Below are positions 29,263 to 29,424 of a stretch of 29,424 bases of DNA, piece after piece (position 1 is the stretch's first letter; each line of letters opens with the position of its first letter). The notes beneath the pieces were generated by a model. The model saw nothing but the letters and a program-made list of their open reading frames with translations, had not been told where the DNA came from and did no database searches. Source of the DNA: a virus; the IMG/VR virus record IMGVR_UViG_3300047470_000032, positions 1-29,424 of that record; one strand, 5' to 3'. The position numbers were made by a program, and so were the translations under genes.

Positions 29263-29283
29263 AGTGACTTTCCGAGTGACTTT
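29263..29283. repeat. Direct repeats near att, possible integrase arm sites
   Basis: AGTGACTTT occurs at 29263-29271 and 29275-29283, same orientation, 12 bp apart (about one helical turn). They lie about 90-100 bp inside the prophage from the tRNA-derived att core, where tyrosine integrases have arm-type sites. The integrase is outside the window, so this is inference. The rest of 29164-29369 shows nothing I can assign. Confidence 0.4.
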
Positions 29284-29369
29284 GTAAAACACGGTTGCGC
29301 ACAGTTGGGCATCGTTGCAGCGAGCGCCCGGCGCGAAGCCTCGGGTTTGGCGGGCTGTAGGTCAGTCCG

Positions 29370-29419
29370 CTTGCATGGGGTGCTAGGGGTCGAGTGTTCG
29401 AATCACTCCGTCCCGACCA
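29370..29419 (+). other. Attachment site: displaced 3' part of tRNA-Pro(GGG)
   Basis: The segment holds the 3' part of a tRNA: anticodon arm (CTTGC, loop ATGGGGT with anticodon GGG, GCTAG), five-base variable loop, T-arm (GAGTG-TTCGAAT-CACTC, 29392-29408), acceptor strand CGTCCCG (29409-29415), A and CCA (29417-29419). The 5' half (acceptor, D-arm) is absent upstream, so this is a fragment, not a gene. One stem pair is a T-T mismatch at 29372/29384. It fits the right junction (attR) of a phage inserted in tRNA-Pro; an intact copy is expected at the left junction. The identity is from memory of the Pseudomonas gene. Confidence 0.78.
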
Positions 29420-29424
29420 TTATT

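Noticed and set aside
29127-29312. Upstream extension of the minus-strand gene to ATG 29312
   Set aside because: It would run through the LexA box and has no ribosome site; the GTG at 29126 has AAGG at proper spacing.
29340-29419. Functional tRNA-Pro gene at the right end
   Set aside because: The acceptor 5' strand and D-arm are missing upstream of 29370 and the anticodon stem has a mismatch, so it is an attachment-site fragment.
1-29424. CRISPR arrays, insertion sequences, transposases, toxin-antitoxin or restriction genes
   Set aside because: No regularly spaced repeats, transposase motifs or paired toxin-antitoxin genes were seen; the only repeats are short and described above.

Overview
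The window is the right-hand part of a lambdoid, long-tailed (siphovirus-like) temperate phage, read as a prophage in a Pseudomonas chromosome. The host call rests on four points: a displaced tRNA-Pro(GGG) 3' end of Pseudomonas type at the right edge, moderately high G+C with Pseudomonas-like codon use, a proteobacterial LexA box, and gene families that recur in Pseudomonas phages. Integrase, repressor and the leftmost early genes lie outside the window.

Layout, left to right. 1-4795, early region: the tail of an unknown gene, a small possibly DNA-binding protein, a GIY-YIG/T5orf172-type protein, an O-like replication protein, a DnaC-like helicase loader, a hypothetical, NinB, NinG and a protein in the place of antiterminator Q. 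4796-5379, control region without a protein gene: a putative late promoter with a tandem octamer in its spacer, a terminator about 45 bp downstream of the expected start, then a chain of RNA hairpins ending in a second terminator. 5380-6469, lysis: a lambda-S-type holin with two possible starts, Rz-type spanin, embedded Rz1 lipoprotein, and a 62-residue gene preceded by palindromic operators. 6541-14965, packaging and head: terminase small and large subunits, DUF4055 portal, SPP1 gp7-type head protein, scaffold, major capsid, an HeH-domain protein, connector, closure, gp10-like and tail-terminator proteins. 14974-28315, tail: a small J-like accessory protein, tail tube with a C-terminal Big_2 domain, gpG/gpT chaperones joined by a -1 frameshift at GGGAAAG, a two-gene cargo (moron) cassette, tape measure, distal tail proteins, NlpC/P60-like peptidase, tail-tip J, two small related beta-rich proteins, tail fibre and fibre chaperone. 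28359-28781: a SleB-type endolysin, far from the holin. 28794-29161: a minus-strand coiled-coil gene behind a strong LexA box. 29263-29424: possible integrase arm sites and the attachment site.

How the parts fit: early genes replicate the DNA, and the Q-like protein would let polymerase pass the leader terminator and the several intrinsic terminators scattered through the 24-kb late operon. Those terminators flank accessory genes that look like later insertions. The most interesting points are an exact 21-bp inverted copy of an operator-like sequence inside the GIY-YIG gene and before the 62-residue gene, the SOS-box gene beside att, the putative Q-dependent promoter and structured leader, the lambda-identical frameshift heptamer, and the small protein that carries the J C-terminal motifs in swapped order.
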